Shown here piece after piece: positions 56,213 through 64,000 of a DNA stretch of 64,000 nucleotides (position 1 is the stretch's first letter; every line of letters starts with the position of its first letter). Source of the DNA: Janthinobacterium sp. B9-8 (lineage in GTDB: Bacteria > Pseudomonadota > Gammaproteobacteria > Burkholderiales > Chitinibacteraceae); assembly GCF_000969645.2 (NCBI RefSeq), contig NZ_CP014222.1, positions 3,289,740 to 3,353,739 of the forward strand, given 5' to 3'. A program made the position numbers and the translations under genes. Below the pieces are notes generated by a model. It made no database searches. It was not told the DNA's origin and was given only the letters and a program-made list of their open reading frames with translations.

Positions 56213-56885
56213 CTGGTAGCCGTTCAAGTTGCGCCTTAGCGGCGGCTCTTTTATCCATTGCAGTTTTGCCAGCAATCAAAAGCCCAAGGCCGATAAATGC
56301 GCCGGGGGGAAGAATGGCGAGTAGAAACTGGTAATGCATATCGGCGGGGATAATATAAATTGTCCACGCTTTGGCGGCGGGGCCAAACACCAGATCGATG
56401 CCAGAGAGCAGCGTGCCCTTGCCCACCAGCTCGCGCATCCCTCCCAATACCGCCAGCACCATCGTCAGACCAATGCCCATAAAAAACCCATCGAGAGCCG
56501 AATCCCAAACACTATTGCGGGAGGCAAAGGCTTCGGCACGCGCCAGCACAATGCAATTGGTGGTAATCAGCGGAATAAAAATCCCCAGCACCACATAAAG
56601 GCCATGCGCGTAGGCGTTGAACAATAAATCAACCACCGTAACCAGCGCTGCGATGATCAGAATAAAAATTGGGCTGCGTAATTCATTGGGCACAAATTGC
56701 CGGATCGCAGCAATGGCCGCGCCAGAAACCAACATCACCAAACTCGTCGCCAAGCCCAGCGATACGCCATTCACAATATTACTGGAAACCACCAACACGG
56801 GGCACATGCCTAAAACCTGCACCAAACCCGCATTCTGCTTCCAGATGCTATTTCTGATAATTTCTTTGCTCACTTGCTGCTCCAT
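56193..56885 (-). CDS. rsxE: Electron transport complex subunit RsxE/RnfE
   Basis: An inner-membrane subunit of the Rnf/Rsx ion-pumping electron transport complex. The 230-residue product (ATG 56885) has six hydrophobic helices, with the family's GLVQVLGMCPVLVVSSN and PLITTNCIVLARAEAFASRNS motifs. TTG 56897 is an alternative start. It is the last rsx subunit gene before nth. Confidence 0.95.
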   Translation of the reverse strand: MEQQVSKEIIRNSIWKQNAGLVQVLGMCPVLVVSSNIVNGVSLGLATSLVMLVSGAAIAAIRQFVPNELRSPIFILIIAALVTVVDLLFNAYAHGLYVVLGIFIPLITTNCIVLARAEAFASRNSVWDSALDGFFMGIGLTMVLAVLGGMRELVGKGTLLSGIDLVFGPAAKAWTIYIIPADMHYQFLLAILPPGAFIGLGLLIAGKTAMDKRAAAKAQLERLPDAVPNH

Positions 56886-56948
56886 GACGTGATGCAATTA
56901 AAAGCAGTAACTCACAGCACAGATGAGTTTCCCTCTGAAAAAATTTAA

Positions 56949-57063
56949 ATCTTGAACCACAGAGTAAAACGAGGACACAGAGTTCCACAGAGAAAACCTA
57001 AGCTCCCTTTTGAATTTCCTCTGTGAAACTCTGTGCTCTCTGTGTCCTCTGTGGTTCAAGGTT
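56949..57063. repeat. CACRGAGRA-type long imperfect palindrome
   Basis: Arms AAATCTTGAACCACAGAG and CTCTGTGGTTCAAGGTTTT enclose CACAGAG words and their complements. It fills the gap between rsxG and rsxE. Confidence 0.8.
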
Positions 57064-57136
57064 TTGCAAGAGATAAACTTCAACTACCGTTTACTTACAT
57101 ACTTTTCTCGGTGAGGTCTGTATCTACAGACCTTCT

Positions 57137-57766
57137 TTAACTTACCGCACTCCAAAGCTGCGGTTTGCTGGCCACGTATTCCAGCACTCGTTTTACCGCT
57201 GCGGTCACCGCGCGTGGGCTGATGGTGGCGCCGGCCATATAGTCAAAGCCACCGCCGTCTTTTTTAACTTTCCATGCTGCTGCATTCTGGGCGTTCAGCT
57301 CTTTGCCTTTAAATTGCTCTATCCATGGCGATTTGGCCGCGTCGATATAATCCCCCAGCCCCGGCGTTTCCTTATGCGCTACGACGCGCACGCCCAGCAC
57401 CTGGCCATCAACATCCACGCCAACCAGCAATTTAATTTTGCCCGCATAACCATCCGGCGCGGTGGCTTCAAATACGGCGGCGACCGTTTTACCGGCTTTT
57501 TTTGCCAGATAAAAAAAACTATCGCCATCGTTACCCAATACTTTTCCATCCGCTGCCGACAAGGCGTGGGCATCTTTCAGCAGATTGTTATCAAAGCTTT
57601 TGGCGGGCAATACCTGAGCAATCAGCGCCACTTTGGCTTTTTCTTCGTTAAACAAGACTTTCTTGCGCGTCAGCTGATAAGTGCCCGCCATTAAAGCTGT
57701 AAACACCACCGCAAACAAAAACAGCGTCGCCGCACCACGCACCCCATTGGCAAACATGGTTTTCAT
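57137..57766 (-). CDS. rsxG: Electron transport complex subunit RsxG/RnfG
   Basis: The periplasm-facing flavoprotein subunit of the Rsx/Rnf complex. The 209-residue product has one N-terminal membrane helix (RGAATLFLFAVVFTALMAGTY) and a C-terminal FMN-binding domain. The covalent FMN attaches to the Thr of GATISPRAV, the family's (S/T)GAT-like motif. The PDGYAGKIKLLVGVDVDG and HKETPGLGDYID segments are also typical. Confidence 0.95.
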   Translation of the reverse strand: MKTMFANGVRGAATLFLFAVVFTALMAGTYQLTRKKVLFNEEKAKVALIAQVLPAKSFDNNLLKDAHALSAADGKVLGNDGDSFFYLAKKAGKTVAAVFEATAPDGYAGKIKLLVGVDVDGQVLGVRVVAHKETPGLGDYIDAAKSPWIEQFKGKELNAQNAAAWKVKKDGGGFDYMAGATISPRAVTAAVKRVLEYVASKPQLWSAVS

Positions 57767-57816
57767 TAAAAAACTCCTAAAATCTGGAAAACCTAAAGTC
57801 TGTAGATACAGAATAT

Positions 57817-57886
57817 GTAGGGTGGGTTAGGCCAGAAAATGCACCGAACACACGTCGCTACCGCATCTTGGCCGTAACCCACCCTA
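57817..57886. repeat. GTAGGGTGGGTTA palindrome nested in a second repeat
   Basis: The arms GTAGGGTGGGTTAGGCCA and TGGCCGTAACCCACCCTA pair. It lies between TCTGTAGATACAGA (57799-57812) and TCTGTATTTACAGAT (57903-57917), the ends of a CACRGAGRA-type element. So one repeat seems to have entered or been built inside another, in the gap between rsxD and rsxG. Confidence 0.7.
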
Positions 57887-57926
57887 AGATGACTCTCCTA
57901 CCTCTGTATTTACAGATCTTTTTTAA

Positions 57927-58940
57927 TCAAGACTTACGCCCAAAGACCGGTGGTTGGGTGTATTGGTCGATAAAGGGCGTGGCTATATTCATGATCAATA
58001 CTGCAAATGCCACACCATCAGGATAAGCACCAAACACGCGGATCATATAGGTCAGCATGCCAGCCAAAGCGGCAAAGATGAGCCTGCCGCGTGGCGTAGT
58101 GGGTGCGGTAACCGGATCGCTCACAATAAAAAACGCCCCTAAGATGGCAGCGCCACTAAATAGATGAAACCACGGCGGGCTGTAATGGGCGGGGTCCACC
58201 CCATAGAACAAAGAGGCGGTCAGTATAAAGGCAGCAAGAAAACCCACAGGGATTTGCCAGGCGATCAGCTTAGACCAAAGCAAATAAAGGCCACCCAGCA
58301 AAAACCCCACCGCCGCCCATTCACTGCCGACCCCGGCTACAGCGCCAAAAATGGGTTGTTGAAAAATATCGCTTAAAGCATGCTGCTGAAGCAGCGCCGT
58401 TTTAACCGTATCCAGCGGCGTAGCAGAAGCCATGGCGTCAAAAGCTTGCGGGAGCTGACCGCTAAAAATGGTGAGTATCTGCGCCAGGCTATCCAGATGG
58501 GGAATATCCAGCGGCAAAGGGGCCGCCCAGCGCGACATTTGTGCGGGGAAAGACACAATCATCACCGCAAAGCCCACCATGGCCGGATTAAACGGATTCT
58601 GCCCCAGCCCGCCATAGAGATGCTTAGCGAGGCAAATGGCAATTAAAGTCGCCAGCACCACCATCCACCACGGCGCAAGCGGCGGCATAGAAAGCGCCAG
58701 CAAAACCGCCGTCACCGCGGCCGAGCCATCGCAGAGAAAAGGTTTAATCGGATAGTTGCGCAGCTTTAAACAAGCAGCCTCAGCCAGCAAGGCTGTGCCA
58801 AGAGCTAGCGTAATTTGTACCAGCACGCCCACGCCAAAAGCCCAAGTCAGCGCAATAATCCCCGGCAACAAAGCCGCCGCCACTTTGAGCATGACGACTT
58901 GCAAGGGCGTCGGTTTAATAAAAAAGGGCGATGTGTTCAT
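57927..58940 (-). CDS. rsxD: Electron transport complex subunit RsxD/RnfD
   Basis: An integral membrane subunit carrying a covalent FMN. The 337-residue product has about nine hydrophobic helices, FNPAMVGFAVMIVSFP and the LLQQHALSDIF region. The family's FMN-threonine is normally in an S/T-x-A-T-like motif, here ASATPLDTVKTALL. ACKHLYGGLGQNPFNPA-type residues in the middle are conserved. Confidence 0.95.
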   Translation of the reverse strand: MNTSPFFIKPTPLQVVMLKVAAALLPGIIALTWAFGVGVLVQITLALGTALLAEAACLKLRNYPIKPFLCDGSAAVTAVLLALSMPPLAPWWMVVLATLIAICLAKHLYGGLGQNPFNPAMVGFAVMIVSFPAQMSRWAAPLPLDIPHLDSLAQILTIFSGQLPQAFDAMASATPLDTVKTALLQQHALSDIFQQPIFGAVAGVGSEWAAVGFLLGGLYLLWSKLIAWQIPVGFLAAFILTASLFYGVDPAHYSPPWFHLFSGAAILGAFFIVSDPVTAPTTPRGRLIFAALAGMLTYMIRVFGAYPDGVAFAVLIMNIATPFIDQYTQPPVFGRKS

Positions 58941-58979
58941 TTGATTCCAAAAAAGTAAAAACTCAGGTGCACCACAAAA

Positions 58980-59162
58980 ACCTAAAATCTGCAGACACGG
59001 ATAACTCAGAGTTTAAAAACAGAACACGGAGAAATCATAAGAAGAAAATGAGTATTTGTTTGGGTTTTATCATGTTTAAAAACTTTCAAAACACAAAAAC
59101 TTCTTAACAAAGGTTTTTCTCCGTAAAACTCCGTGCTCTCTGTAGCCTCCGTGTTTTCAAGA
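58980..59162. repeat. CACRGAGRA-type long imperfect palindrome
   Basis: It begins AAATCTGCAGACACGG and contains ACACGGAGAAA on the left, TTTCTCCGTAAAACTCCGTG and CTCCGTGTTTTCAAGACTTGG on the right, with an A+T-rich centre. It lies between rsxD and the ParB-like gene. Confidence 0.7.
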
Positions 59163-59180
59163 CTTGGTGCGTCACATCGG

Positions 59181-59576
59181 CTAATAAGGCAAATCGTCCG
59201 CATCGATGCCGATAAAATCGGGTTCCGGGTCTTGGTTAAACTGTACGCCCTTAATTTCTGCCAGGCCCAGCATTAAGGCTTTAACCACCCGGTGCATGCC
59301 GTCCATTACCCTGCTGTCTTGCGACAAAATAATAGGGAAGCGCAGATCGGTTTCATTGATTAATTTGGCGTGCTCAGAAATAGCCCGGCAAGTTGGCGCG
59401 GCTCCGCCCTCATCAAACCAATAGCTCTGATCTAACTCAGCAATCTGTTCCAGCGGCACGCTGATCACGGCAAACTTTGCGCTCAGCTGAATCAGCCGGT
59501 GCACGTCCCAAGCCTTTAAGCCCTGCTCAGATGCGCGTAAATGATATTGCTTTCGCATTGCCTCAAGATCATTCAT
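59181..59576 (-). CDS. ParB/Srx-fold-like protein inserted in the rsx operon
   Basis: A 131-residue soluble protein. The start ATG 59576 overlaps the rsxC stop by 8 nt, so it is translationally coupled. The segment FPIILSQDSRVMDGMHRVVKALMLG has the DGMHR pattern of ParB/sulfiredoxin-like folds (compare DGxHR), with a preceding ISVPLEQI strand. It has no DNA-binding helix-turn-helix and no partner ParA, so it is not a partition protein. The usual rsxC-rsxD neighbours are separated by it. The function is unknown. Confidence 0.7.
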   Translation of the reverse strand: MNDLEAMRKQYHLRASEQGLKAWDVHRLIQLSAKFAVISVPLEQIAELDQSYWFDEGGAAPTCRAISEHAKLINETDLRFPIILSQDSRVMDGMHRVVKALMLGLAEIKGVQFNQDPEPDFIGIDADDLPY

Positions 59577-61662
59577 CTTTCGCCGCCTTGGCTGCTTTGG
59601 CCGCCATCGCCGCATCAATGCGCGCCTGGCGCTCTGCGGCCAGCACCGCTTTTTCCTCAGGGCTCATGGCAGCAAGCCGGGCTTTTTCTGCATCTCTTTT
59701 GGCCATAGCGGCCCGAATCTTGGCCGCTTTTTCTTCATCAAGTAAAGGTACTGCCTCTTCAGCAGGCACAACGCTTTCTGTTTTTCTTAATGCTGCAGCG
59801 GCTTTAGCTTCGGCGATTTCTGCCTGCTTGGCCGCTTCCCACTCGCTACGCTCTTCCGGGCTCATGGCCGCAATTCTGGCTCTTTCTTCACGGCGTTTAT
59901 CCAGAATTTCTTTGGTGCGGTCGGTTTTATCCAGGCTGCTGGCAGGCAGAGTTTGCGATGGAGCCATTGGCAGATCCTCACTGCGCGCCACAGGCACGGC
60001 GGCCTCGGCCTCGGCTTTTTTCGCTGCGGCTCTGGCCATTGCGGCGGCAATTTTGGCTTTTTTCTCAGCGGCTAATTGCTCGGCCTGATCGGCATCGCTC
60101 GCAGCAAGGCCTGCATCTCTCGCTGCCGATTCGTTTGCTGCCACCGATTTAGCGATCGCGGCTTTAATTTTGGCTGCGCGGATAGCATCTTCAGGATCAT
60201 CAGACGCCACCGCTTGAGCAAGCTTTTGTGTAGCTTTGGCGGCAAGGCGCTCGGCTTTTTCCTGTTTCTCGCGCTCGGCCCTGAATTCTCTGAACTCAAA
60301 ACGCTCGCGCGCTAAATCAGCGGCGTGTTTGGTTTTTTCAGCCGCCCAGATTTCAGATTTTGCAAAGCGGTAGTAATCCACGAGACGAATATTGCTGGGG
60401 CACACATAGGCGCAAGCGCCGCATTCGATGCAATCAAACAGATTGCGCTCCTGCGCTTTGCCAAAGTTTTTGCTTTTGGCAAACCAGAATAAATCCATCG
60501 GTTGCAATTCGGCGGGGCAAGCTTCGGCGCATTTGCTGCAACGAATACAGGGCATTTCGCGCGGTTTTTCGGGGAAATCTGCAGGCGTTTTGGCGATTAC
60601 ACAATTGCCCGCCTTGCTTAGCCCCACGGCCAGAGACGGCAGTTCAAAGCCCATCATCGGGCCGCCATAGATATAGCCGGAGCTGCCCTTCTCACCCTCT
60701 CCCGCTGCTTTTAATAAATCTTGCAGCGGTGTGCCGATCAGCGCCTCATAATTCCCTGGGCGCTCTACATTGCCGGTAATCGTTACCACGCGGCGAATCA
60801 CCGGCTCGGCATGGGCCAAGGCACAGTAAATACTGTGGATAGTGGCGACATTAAAACATTGCACGCCCAAATCTGTAGAACGCACGCCACTTGGCACTTC
60901 GATATTGCACAGCAATTTAATCAGCTGCTTGGCGCCGCCCGATGGATACAGCGTGGGCACTTGCACCACTTCAATGGCCTCCACTGCCTTGCTGCGGCTG
61001 GCTTTAATCGCATCCCGCAAAGCGGCTGCGGCTTCTGGCTTGTTGTCTTCAATCCCAATCAACACCTGTTTCGCGTTGAGCAAAGACTGCACCATCAAAA
61101 TGCCGGCGATGATCTCGGCGGCGCGCTCCCGCATCAGCCTGTCGTCGCAGGTGATATAAGGCTCGCACTCTGCACCATTAATAATCAGCGTATCGAGCTG
61201 AGTTTTACTGCTTAATTTAAGATGCGATGGAAACACCGCACCGCCCAAACCCACCACGCCCATATCGCGCAAATAAGTGCGCACCGCATTAGGCTCTGCA
61301 TTGCGCCAGTCAAACAAAGGGCGCTCCTGCCACTGATCTTTGCCATCGGGGATCAGCACAATACAGGCATCGCGTAAGCCAGAAGGATGGGCGATCGGAT
61401 ATAAATCAATTGCTTCAATCCGCCCCGAAGTCGGCGCATGCAAAGCGGCCGAGATCATGCCGTCTGCCGCTGCAATCATCTGGCCCTTTGCGACTTGGTC
61501 CCCAACTTTAACCAAGGGCTTGGCGGCGCTGCCTATGCTTTGTTGCAGGGATAAAATTAGCCGCGCCGGTAGCGCCGCTGTTCTGATCGGGTAGTGGCTG
61601 GATTCGGCTTTATGCTCGGGCGGATGAACACCGCCATGGAAGGTGATAATTTGCCGATTCAT
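59569..61662 (-). CDS. rsxC: Electron transport complex subunit RsxC/RnfC
   Basis: The peripheral NADH-binding and FMN-carrying subunit of the Rsx/Rnf complex, with two [4Fe-4S] clusters. The 697-residue protein has the NADH/FMN part (GVVGLGGAVFPSHLK, INGAECEPYITCDDRLM). The clusters are bound by CIRCSKCAEACP and CIECGACAYVCP at about residues 370-425. The last ~260 residues form a long Ala/Lys/Glu-rich, coiled-coil-like extension with imperfect repeats (AKIRAAMAKRDAEKA, AKIAAAMARAAAKKAEAEA), as in gammaproteobacterial RsxC. Confidence 0.96.
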   Translation of the reverse strand: MNRQIITFHGGVHPPEHKAESSHYPIRTAALPARLILSLQQSIGSAAKPLVKVGDQVAKGQMIAAADGMISAALHAPTSGRIEAIDLYPIAHPSGLRDACIVLIPDGKDQWQERPLFDWRNAEPNAVRTYLRDMGVVGLGGAVFPSHLKLSSKTQLDTLIINGAECEPYITCDDRLMRERAAEIIAGILMVQSLLNAKQVLIGIEDNKPEAAAALRDAIKASRSKAVEAIEVVQVPTLYPSGGAKQLIKLLCNIEVPSGVRSTDLGVQCFNVATIHSIYCALAHAEPVIRRVVTITGNVERPGNYEALIGTPLQDLLKAAGEGEKGSSGYIYGGPMMGFELPSLAVGLSKAGNCVIAKTPADFPEKPREMPCIRCSKCAEACPAELQPMDLFWFAKSKNFGKAQERNLFDCIECGACAYVCPSNIRLVDYYRFAKSEIWAAEKTKHAADLARERFEFREFRAEREKQEKAERLAAKATQKLAQAVASDDPEDAIRAAKIKAAIAKSVAANESAARDAGLAASDADQAEQLAAEKKAKIAAAMARAAAKKAEAEAAVPVARSEDLPMAPSQTLPASSLDKTDRTKEILDKRREERARIAAMSPEERSEWEAAKQAEIAEAKAAAALRKTESVVPAEEAVPLLDEEKAAKIRAAMAKRDAEKARLAAMSPEEKAVLAAERQARIDAAMAAKAAKAAKDE

Positions 61663-61708
61663 AAGCCACTCAGATGTTTCATAAATTCACACGATGATCG
61701 CGCAGGAA

Positions 61709-61790
61709 TTTGTTCGTAATGGGGATTTTGTGAAGGAGCGGCGTAGTGGTTCATACGCCCGACTGAGTAAAACGCCCCAGTACGAACAAA
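61709..61790. repeat. Imperfect inverted repeat between rsxB and rsxC
   Basis: TTTGTTCGTAATGGGG (61709-61724) and CCCCAGTACGAACAAA (61775-61790) are near-perfect complements around a 50-nt centre. A different sequence from the CACRGAGRA family, but similarly placed in an operon gap. Confidence 0.6.
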
Positions 61791-61814
61791 GAGCAAGTGA
61801 GGACGGGGGATCAT

Positions 61815-62381
61815 TTATGAAGCATCCGAGTGTAACTTGATTGGGATGACAGGATAGCGCCAACGCCAGTTACTCACCGTGGTGCCAAGCGGAACAATAT
61901 CGATACAATCGACAGGACAGGGCGCCACGCATAGCTCACAGCCTGTGCATTCCGCAGCAATCACGGTATGCAGCTGCTTGGCCGCGCCCACGATGGCATC
62001 CACAGGGCAAGCCTGAATACAGAGCGTACAGCCGATGCAAACGGCTTCGTCAATCAGCGCTACGGATTTAGGTTTTTCTACGCCATTCTCGGCATTAAGC
62101 GGCTTGAATTCTTTACCCAGCAAATCCGCCAGTTTGCGAATGCCATCTTCACCACCCGGCGGGCAACAATTGATATCGGCTTCTTCATTGGCAATCGCCG
62201 TGGCATAGGGCTTACAGCCAGGAAAACCACACTGGCCACACTGGGTTTGCGGCAAGATCGCATCAATTTTATCGACTAATGGATCTTCATCAACCTTGAA
62301 CTTAATCGCAGCAAAGCCCAGCACCGCCCCCAGCGCCAAAGCAAGAACAGCCATTAACAAAATGGCCAGTAAAAAAGACAT
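61815..62381 (-). CDS. rsxB: Electron transport complex subunit RsxB/RnfB
   Basis: An iron-sulfur protein that passes electrons within the Rsx/Rnf complex. The 188-residue product has an N-terminal membrane anchor ([20 protein letters not shown]). A four-cysteine cluster motif follows ([16 protein letters not shown]). Two ferredoxin clusters complete it ([16 protein letters not shown] and [16 protein letters not shown]). Confidence 0.96.
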   Translation of the reverse strand: MSFLLAILLMAVLALALGAVLGFAAIKFKVDEDPLVDKIDAILPQTQCGQCGFPGCKPYATAIANEEADINCCPPGGEDGIRKLADLLGKEFKPLNAENGVEKPKSVALIDEAVCIGCTLCIQACPVDAIVGAAKQLHTVIAAECTGCELCVAPCPVDCIDIVPLGTTVSNWRWRYPVIPIKLHSDAS

Positions 62382-62409
62382 AGCTTTCCTAAAAATGATT
62401 ACAGATCAC

Positions 62410-62622
62410 AAACCCAAATCTTGAACCACGGAGGACACAGAGAACACGGAGAAAACCTATGAATGAATGAAGTGATAATAAACAAAGGATCTCCCGAAGA
62501 AGACATAGATTGAAAAACAAATCCATTACCCACGTAATGCCTTCATCAGGTCTTGATATCGTATTGGTTTTCTCCGTGTAACTCTGTGTCCTCCGTACTC
62601 TCCGTGGTTAAAGATTTGGGTT
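62410..62622. repeat. CACRGAGRA-type long imperfect palindrome
   Basis: The largest copy. The left arm AAACCCAAATCTTGAACCAC with GGAGGACACAGAGAACACGG, and the right arm CTCCGTACTCTCCGTGG then TTAAAGATTTGGGTTT, enclose an unrelated ~110-bp centre. It fills the rsxA-rsxB gap. Confidence 0.8.
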
Positions 62623-63204
62623 TTACCGCACCAAGCCAGCGAACCCCATAAAGGCCAAGCTCATCAGCCCTGCGGTGATAAAGGCCACCGGTGTGCCTTT
62701 AAAGAATTCGGGGATATCTGCGCCCTCTAGTCTTTCGCGCATGGCGGCAAATAGGATCAGTACCAGACTAAAACCTACTGCCGAACCAAAGCCAAATAAT
62801 AGCGATTCGACAAAATTATATTTTTGCGCCGAGCTAATCAAAGGCACGCCCAATACCGCGCAATTGGTGGTGATCAGAGGCAGATAAATCCCCAGCGCTT
62901 GGTAAAGAACAGGGCTGGCTTTATGAATAAACATTTCAGTGAATTGCACAATCGCGGCAATCACCACAATAAAAGCAAGGGTGCGCAAATATTCCAGCTG
63001 CCAGAAGATCAATATCTGATCGATCATCCACGATGTGCCTGATGCCAGCGTCAGCACAAAGGCAGTGGCAAGGCCCATGCCGATCGATGCTTCCAGCTTT
63101 TTAGACACGCCCATAAATGGGCATAAGCCCAAAATACGCACCAGCACGGCATTATTAACCAGCACCGCGCCCAGAAGCAGCAGTAAATAGTGTTGAAAAT
63201 CCAT
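62623..63204 (-). CDS. rsxA: Electron transport complex subunit RsxA/RnfA
   Basis: An integral membrane subunit, paralogous to RsxE. The 193-residue product starts [21 protein letters not shown] and has six hydrophobic helices. The [11 protein letters not shown] and [11 protein letters not shown] motifs carry the cysteines that bind a membrane [2Fe-2S] cluster with RsxE. The first gene of the rsxABC-x-DGE cluster. Confidence 0.96.
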   Translation of the reverse strand: MDFQHYLLLLLGAVLVNNAVLVRILGLCPFMGVSKKLEASIGMGLATAFVLTLASGTSWMIDQILIFWQLEYLRTLAFIVVIAAIVQFTEMFIHKASPVLYQALGIYLPLITTNCAVLGVPLISSAQKYNFVESLLFGFGSAVGFSLVLILFAAMRERLEGADIPEFFKGTPVAFITAGLMSLAFMGFAGLVR

Positions 63205-63218
63205 GGTTTAAAATCTCT

Positions 63219-63283
63219 CCGTAGGACGGGGCAAGCCGTCATTGAACTCAATTGCTAAAGTGGCGGCTTGCGCCGGCCTACGG
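63219..63283. repeat. Palindromic element between pyrD and rsxA
   Basis: CCGTAGGACGGGGCAAGCCG and CGGCTTGCGCCGGCCTACGG pair around an A+T-rich loop; followed on the plus strand by a T-run. It resembles the REP-like family. On the minus strand it lies between the pyrD stop and rsxA, so it may terminate pyrD or tune rsx entry. Confidence 0.65.
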
Positions 63284-63295
63284 TTTTTTATCTAC

Positions 63296-64000
63296 TTACA
63301 AAGCGGCAATCGCCTCAACGCAATCACTAACCATTTGCGGGCCTTCGTAAATCAGGCCGCTATACACTTGCACTAGGCTTGCGCCTGCGCGGATTTTCTC
63401 TGCGGCGTGTTCGCCCTTGAAAATCCCACCCACCCCAATAATAGGCAGGGCGCCGTCTAGGGCTTCGGCCAGATCACGAATTACCTTGGTTGATTTGGCC
63501 CTGACCGGTGCGCCCGACAAGCCCCCCGCTTCTTGCCCATGTTTTAAATGCTCGACACCAACACGGGATAATGTGGTGTTGCTGGCAATCACAGCATCGA
63601 TACCGCTAGCCACTAGGCGCTCGGCAATATCCTGAACTTGGTTGCTATCTAAATCGGGCGCTATTTTAAGGGCAAGAGGTACGTAGCGGCCATGACGATC
63701 CGCAAGCTCTGTTTGCTTTTGCTTTAAAGCCGTCAGCAAACGCCCCAATTCATCCGCGCCTTGCAGCTGGCGCAAGTTCTTTGTATTAGGGCTAGAGATA
63801 TTGACCGTGACGTAGCTGGCGTGTTCATACACTTTATCTAAGCAGATGAGATAGTCATCAGCTGCGTTCTCGATCGGCGTGTCCGCATTTTTGCCGATAT
63901 TGATACCCAAAATACCCTGATAATTGCTGTTTTTAACGTTCTCGATCAGCTTATCCACGCCATCATTATTAAAACCCATACGGTTAATAATGCCCTCGGC
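63296..64000 (-). CDS. pyrD: Dihydroorotate dehydrogenase (quinone), class 2, C-terminal part (5' truncated)
   Basis: The membrane-associated flavoenzyme of pyrimidine synthesis that uses quinone as acceptor. The frame is open to the right edge, so the N-terminus is outside. Visible are [39 protein letters not shown], the FMN-binding [17 protein letters not shown] and IGVGGIFKG motifs. The class 2 catalytic serine is that of NISSPNT. The end, [15 protein letters not shown], is typical. It lies upstream of rsxA on the same strand. Confidence 0.96.
   Translation of the reverse strand, partial: AEGIINRMGFNNDGVDKLIENVKNSNYQGILGINIGKNADTPIENAADDYLICLDKVYEHASYVTVNISSPNTKNLRQLQGADELGRLLTALKQKQTELADRHGRYVPLALKIAPDLDSNQVQDIAERLVASGIDAVIASNTTLSRVGVEHLKHGQEAGGLSGAPVRAKSTKVIRDLAEALDGALPIIGVGGIFKGEHAAEKIRAGASLVQVYSGLIYEGPQMVSDCVEAIAAL

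Noticed and set aside
59181-59576. ParB partition protein
   Set aside because: Too short, no helix-turn-helix, no ParA neighbour and no parS-like site; only the Srx/ParB-like fold pattern is visible.
60721-61215. 164-codon plus-strand frame opposite rsxC
   Set aside because: Antisense shadow of a conserved iron-sulfur protein gene.

Overview
The window looks like chromosomal DNA of a betaproteobacterium, most likely order Neisseriales (Chromobacteriaceae or a close relative such as the Iodobacter/Deefgea/Chitinibacter group). That placement is an inference from gene content and order: leuS-lptE-holA, rpmF-plsX-fabHDG-acpP-fabF, an rnf(rsx)ABCDGE-nth cluster, and roughly even base composition. 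Both ends cut through genes: dsbD on the left and pyrD on the right.

Left part (1-8.1 kb) holds housekeeping genes: dsbD, a FecR/SPOR periplasmic protein, leuS, lptE, holA and rng. From 8.7 to 22.5 kb lies an accessory cell-surface region. It has a complete type I secretion system (ABC exporter, HlyD-type adaptor, TolC-type outer-membrane protein), an acyltransferase-3 membrane protein, a two-part methyltransferase, a Fic protein, a phage-type lysozyme with an SH3-like tail, and a large Thr/Ala-rich DUF4214/RTX protein with S-layer character. I infer that the T1SS exports the RTX protein. The first gene of the secretion cluster encodes a 205-residue protein that looks like the N-terminal half of an IS605-type TnpB without its RuvC nuclease. 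This is the most unusual gene in the window.

From 23 to 35 kb there is a lone AAA ATPase, a DUF5610-like protein, a YitT membrane protein, a PEP-CTERM surface protein, a GH3 (NagZ-like) glycosidase, gltX, mltF, tRNA-Ser(CGA), pabC, pabB and a lipocalin gene broken by a one-base frameshift. From 35 to 42 kb is the fatty-acid/phospholipid block on the minus strand (yceD-rpmF-plsX-fabH-fabD-fabG-acpP-fabF). From 42 to 54 kb are maf, an RsmI-like methylase, an exonuclease/GIY-YIG fusion, an RlmK-like methylase, coaD, pyk, rep, an fRMsr-like GAF protein and an ABC transporter pair. From 54 to 64 kb are an unknown protein with a HEPN-like motif, then nth and the rsx electron-transport operon (with a ParB-like gene inserted between rsxC and rsxD), and pyrD.

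Intergenic DNA is unusually rich in palindromic repeats. One family is REP-like (GTAGGGCGGGTG...CACCCGCCCTAC), mostly in the left half. A second consists of long imperfect hairpins built from CACRGAGRA words; it occurs only right of 43 kb and fills most of the gaps between rsx genes. A third type comprises 100-140 bp two-level palindromes. No CRISPR array, rRNA, integrase or intact insertion sequence was seen.
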